A DNA stretch of 42,432 nucleotides, taken from assembly GCA_014239265.1 (NCBI GenBank), contig JAAZZH010000001.1, forward strand, positions 171,419 through 213,850. The letters are read 5' to 3'. The notes beneath the pieces are model-generated. The model did no database searches and was not told the origin of the DNA. It was given only the letters and a program-made list of their open reading frames with translations. This stretch comes from Actinomycetota bacterium. Its GTDB lineage: Bacteria; Actinomycetota; Acidimicrobiia; Actinomarinales; Actinomarinaceae. Of the stretch, positions 40,086 through 42,432 are shown in pieces. Made by a program: the position numbers and the translations under genes. Within the stretch, counting starts at the first letter, position 1, and every line of letters begins with the position of its first letter.

Positions 40086-41726
40086 ATGACAGTTTCAACA
40101 TTAGATGTGGATAGATATATTTCCACACTTCGTCTAAATTCAAAATCATTTTCTGAAATATCAAATGAAGCACTTGCTATTATGTTCGAGGAATCAATTC
40201 AAAATATTAAAAATATTGCATATTTCTGGGCAACTATTGGTGCTGACAATAAGGGTATAAAAGACACAATTGCAGAGGGTGAAGAATGGCTAGGTGGTCC
40301 ATTTGCCTCGACAATTGCACTCCAATACTATATTGAATATTTAACATCCTACAACTCAACTATTTCCGAAGAAGATATAGATCAAAACAAAATTCACGTT
40401 TTTCCAAATAAACGTATTGAGAAACTTTTATTCCCTTTCATCAAGGCGGATGTTCATTTTCATAAAAATATGTCTAATACTGATATATTAAACGCTAGAG
40501 GATTTGGGAATAGGCTTGGCTTTAAAAAAGGTATCACATTGATACTTGGTGCTGGAAACGTATCCTCAATCCCTTTACTTGACACAATCTTTGACATGGT
40601 AGTAAATAGACACTGTGTTCTTCTGAAGTTAAACCCAGTAAATGAATACTTAAAACCAGTTTTTGAACAAGTATTCGAAAACTTTATAAATAACGGATTT
40701 ATGATCGTTACCACAGGCAATGTTGATATTTCAAGTTATATGACTAAACATACGGGTATAACGAATATGCACCTCACTGGTTCTGATATAACATATGAAA
40801 ATATTGTTTATGGTTCAACATTAAAAGAAAAAGACAAAGGTAAAAAAACACTTCCCAAAGTTAACAAAAAACCATTTACAACAGAACTAGGCAATGTAAC
40901 ACCATTTATAATTCACCCAGGAACATGGTCTTCCTCTGAAATAAAATACCAGGCACGAAAAATAGTAACTGCAAAACTAAATAACAATGGATTCAATTGT
41001 ATTGCCGCACAAGTCGTTGTTCTACCAAAAGATTGGAAACATACCGACAAATTAGTATCTGCGATAAAAAATCAACTCTCAAATGAAAAAGATAGGCTTG
41101 CTTACTATCCGAAAAGTAGTGAAACTCTGAATTCATTGAAAGAATCTGAATACATCACACAAGAAAATGATTTAACTTGTTCTACACCTCATCTCACAAA
41201 GGATTTAGAACTCAATGACTATTTTGAACAAAATGAAGTATGGTCATCAACATTATTTTTTAAATATATCGAATATTCTGATGAATCAGATTTTGTAGCA
41301 AAATCAATTAACTATGTTAATAATCACGTTTGGGGAAATTTAGGTGCTGCTGTATTAATTAAACGTCATAACAATAAAACAAATAAAGTTCATACAGATA
41401 AATACATTGAAAAACTTAATTACGGGACTGTGGCTATAAATGAGTGGCCTGCATTAGGATTTATCATCCCAACCATGCCTTGGGGTGGGTTTCCTGGTAA
41501 CAAAGATTCCGATATTCAAAGTGGACAAGGCTATGTTCACAATGCTTACTTTTTTGAATCTCCACTTAAAGGAGTTCTGTATTCTAAATTTAAATTACCA
41601 TTTGTTGACCCAGTATGGTTCACTTCCAATAAAAAAGGTAAAAAGGTATTTAAACGTCTGACATATTATCAGATAGATAATTCAAAATTAAATCTGGTAA
41701 AGTTAATTTTTTCAGCGCTAATATAA
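40086..41726 (+). CDS. Aldehyde dehydrogenase-superfamily protein
   Basis: 546-aa NAD(P)-dependent ALDH-fold protein. The cofactor domain has TLILGAGNVSSIPLLD (an unusual Gly-rich turn) and VLLKLNPVNEYLKP, the LTGSDITYE strand, the general-base Glu in TTELGNVTPFII (canonical ELGG), and the catalytic Cys in NNNGFNCIAAQ. It has an N-terminal helical extension of about 100 residues. The closest known kinds are uncharacterised ALDH or acyl-CoA reductase-like proteins; the aldehyde is unknown. It starts 9 nt after gcvPB and is probably the last gene of the gcv operon, which hints at a role in one- or two-carbon aldehyde metabolism, but that is inference. Confidence 0.85.
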   Translation: MTVSTLDVDRYISTLRLNSKSFSEISNEALAIMFEESIQNIKNIAYFWATIGADNKGIKDTIAEGEEWLGGPFASTIALQYYIEYLTSYNSTISEEDIDQNKIHVFPNKRIEKLLFPFIKADVHFHKNMSNTDILNARGFGNRLGFKKGITLILGAGNVSSIPLLDTIFDMVVNRHCVLLKLNPVNEYLKPVFEQVFENFINNGFMIVTTGNVDISSYMTKHTGITNMHLTGSDITYENIVYGSTLKEKDKGKKTLPKVNKKPFTTELGNVTPFIIHPGTWSSSEIKYQARKIVTAKLNNNGFNCIAAQVVVLPKDWKHTDKLVSAIKNQLSNEKDRLAYYPKSSETLNSLKESEYITQENDLTCSTPHLTKDLELNDYFEQNEVWSSTLFFKYIEYSDESDFVAKSINYVNNHVWGNLGAAVLIKRHNNKTNKVHTDKYIEKLNYGTVAINEWPALGFIIPTMPWGGFPGNKDSDIQSGQGYVHNAYFFESPLKGVLYSKFKLPFVDPVWFTSNKKGKKVFKRLTYYQIDNSKLNLVKLIFSALI

Positions 41727-41732
41727 GAACAG

Positions 41733-42432
41733 ATGAAAAAAATATATTTAATTATCCTTATATTGTCATTAATATCTTGTTCCTCAGAAGCTGAAGTAGT
41801 GGATGAACAGGTTCCAACAACCTCAACTAATATCACATCAGAAGATTCGACTAACACAACTACAATGAATACATCAGAAGAGAATATTCCCGTAATTGAA
41901 AAATATGTATTTGATGTCGAAAGAATGTCAGCACTTACTGGGTTAGAGATTGCTCCGGAACTTTGGCTTAAAAGACCAAGGAGAGTCCTTGCATTTAAAA
42001 TTGATAACAATATTAATGCAAGACCACAATCAGGCCTCCAAGAAGCAGATGCAGTTTTTGAACTATTAGTTGAAGGTGGCATGACACGTTTTCTAGCATT
42101 TTTTCACGATAAATCATCATCGTATTTAGGTCCCGTTAGGTCAGCAAGGCCTACAGACCCAACAGTAATTAGACCTTACGGAGGAACACTTGTCGTTTCA
42201 GGTGCAACTGGAGGTTTAATACCAACTATTAGAGAATCTGGGGTACCTGTGCTAGAAGAAACTGGAGCACCAGCGATGTTTAGAATTTCTAATCGAAACG
42301 CTCCCCATAACCTTTATGCAGATACAGAGTTAGTTAGAGATGTAATTACTGATAAAGGCTACTACTTCCTACAACCAGGACCCGAACCACTATATTCGTT
42401 TGGTAATGATCAAACTAAGTGGGATGAAGGGG
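41733..42432 (+). CDS. DUF3048 (YerB-like) lipoprotein, 3' end beyond window (partial)
   Basis: From ATG 41733, at least 233 codons. The N-terminus is a lipoprotein signal (MKKIYLIILILSLISC, lipobox LISC at Cys16), followed by a Thr/Ser/Glu-rich linker to about residue 55. The visible domain matches DUF3048: a VLAFKIDNNINARPQSGL strand, ADAVFELLVEGGMTRFLAFF, and LGPVRSARP. The family is linked to cell-envelope processes and is common in Gram-positive lipoproteins, with no proven activity. ATG is 6 nt after the ALDH stop, so it may be in the same transcript. Confidence 0.88.
   Translation, partial: MKKIYLIILILSLISCSSEAEVVDEQVPTTSTNITSEDSTNTTTMNTSEENIPVIEKYVFDVERMSALTGLEIAPELWLKRPRRVLAFKIDNNINARPQSGLQEADAVFELLVEGGMTRFLAFFHDKSSSYLGPVRSARPTDPTVIRPYGGTLVVSGATGGLIPTIRESGVPVLEETGAPAMFRISNRNAPHNLYADTELVRDVITDKGYYFLQPGPEPLYSFGNDQTKWDEG

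Noticed and set aside
41669-42082. 137-aa minus-strand ORF at the right end
   Set aside because: Antisense to the DUF3048 lipoprotein start and the ALDH end; the plus-strand genes have clear motifs.
1-42432. CRISPR array, insertion sequences, prophage, toxin-antitoxin pairs
   Set aside because: No repeated spacer structure, transposase or phage genes were seen on either strand, and no small gene pair shows recognisable toxin or antitoxin features.

Overview
The window is a gene-dense, AT-rich (roughly one-third GC) bacterial chromosome segment with very short intergenic gaps, many 1-8 nt gene overlaps and no insertion sequences, prophage or CRISPR. The order dapB-dapA-ftsK ... cinA-recA-miaB-miaA-dapF, then lexA divergent from a small LysM gene followed by nrdR, is the arrangement familiar from Actinobacteria. 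Together with low GC and compaction it suggests a streamlined, probably marine, actinobacterium (Ca. Actinomarina-like); the lineage is an inference.

Layout. 1-1204: 3' part of an HExxH protein (minus). 1256-5331: lysine/peptidoglycan genes dapB and dapA, then the DNA translocase ftsK. 5333-8853 (minus): a complete phosphonate/phosphate-type ABC importer (phnD, phnC, two phnE) with a terminator between phnD and phnC. 8923-9384 (minus): a thioredoxin/TlpA-like secreted protein whose CxxC motif reads UGA-Gly-Ile-Cys, a strong selenoprotein candidate. 9432-16127: cinA, recA, miaB, miaA, dapF, lexA, LysM protein and nrdR, with two SOS boxes and a possible NrdR box. 16124-19835: a single-TM protein, dut, tRNA-Gly and tRNA-Cys, an S51-like peptidase, an SRAP protein, a tiny membrane protein, tRNA-Val and a structured non-coding stretch. 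19836-25276: accessory genes (DUF1295, PanB-like enzyme with a coupled 48-aa membrane protein, TrhO with a 37-aa basic protein, aldo/keto reductase, unknowns). 25353-27733: purine salvage (add, deoD) and a DNA glycosylase. 27745-30913: glyoxylate shunt aceA-aceB behind an attenuator-like leader. 30971-35142: small membrane protein, TauE permease, glpK, DoxX and GH1 glucosidase. 35168-41726: SDR plus a complete glycine cleavage set (gcvH, gcvT, gcvPA, gcvPB) plus an ALDH. 41733-end: start of a DUF3048 lipoprotein.

The genes point to a small heterotroph using two-carbon compounds (glyoxylate shunt), glycerol, glycine, nucleosides and phosphorus compounds. Regulation visible in the sequence includes SOS control, leader attenuation and, most pervasively, leaderless transcription: in more than a dozen genes a TAnnnT -10 hexamer lies 5-7 nt before the start codon, while genes inside operons or with real 5' leaders (recA, phnD, aldo/keto reductase, gcvH) carry Shine-Dalgarno sequences.
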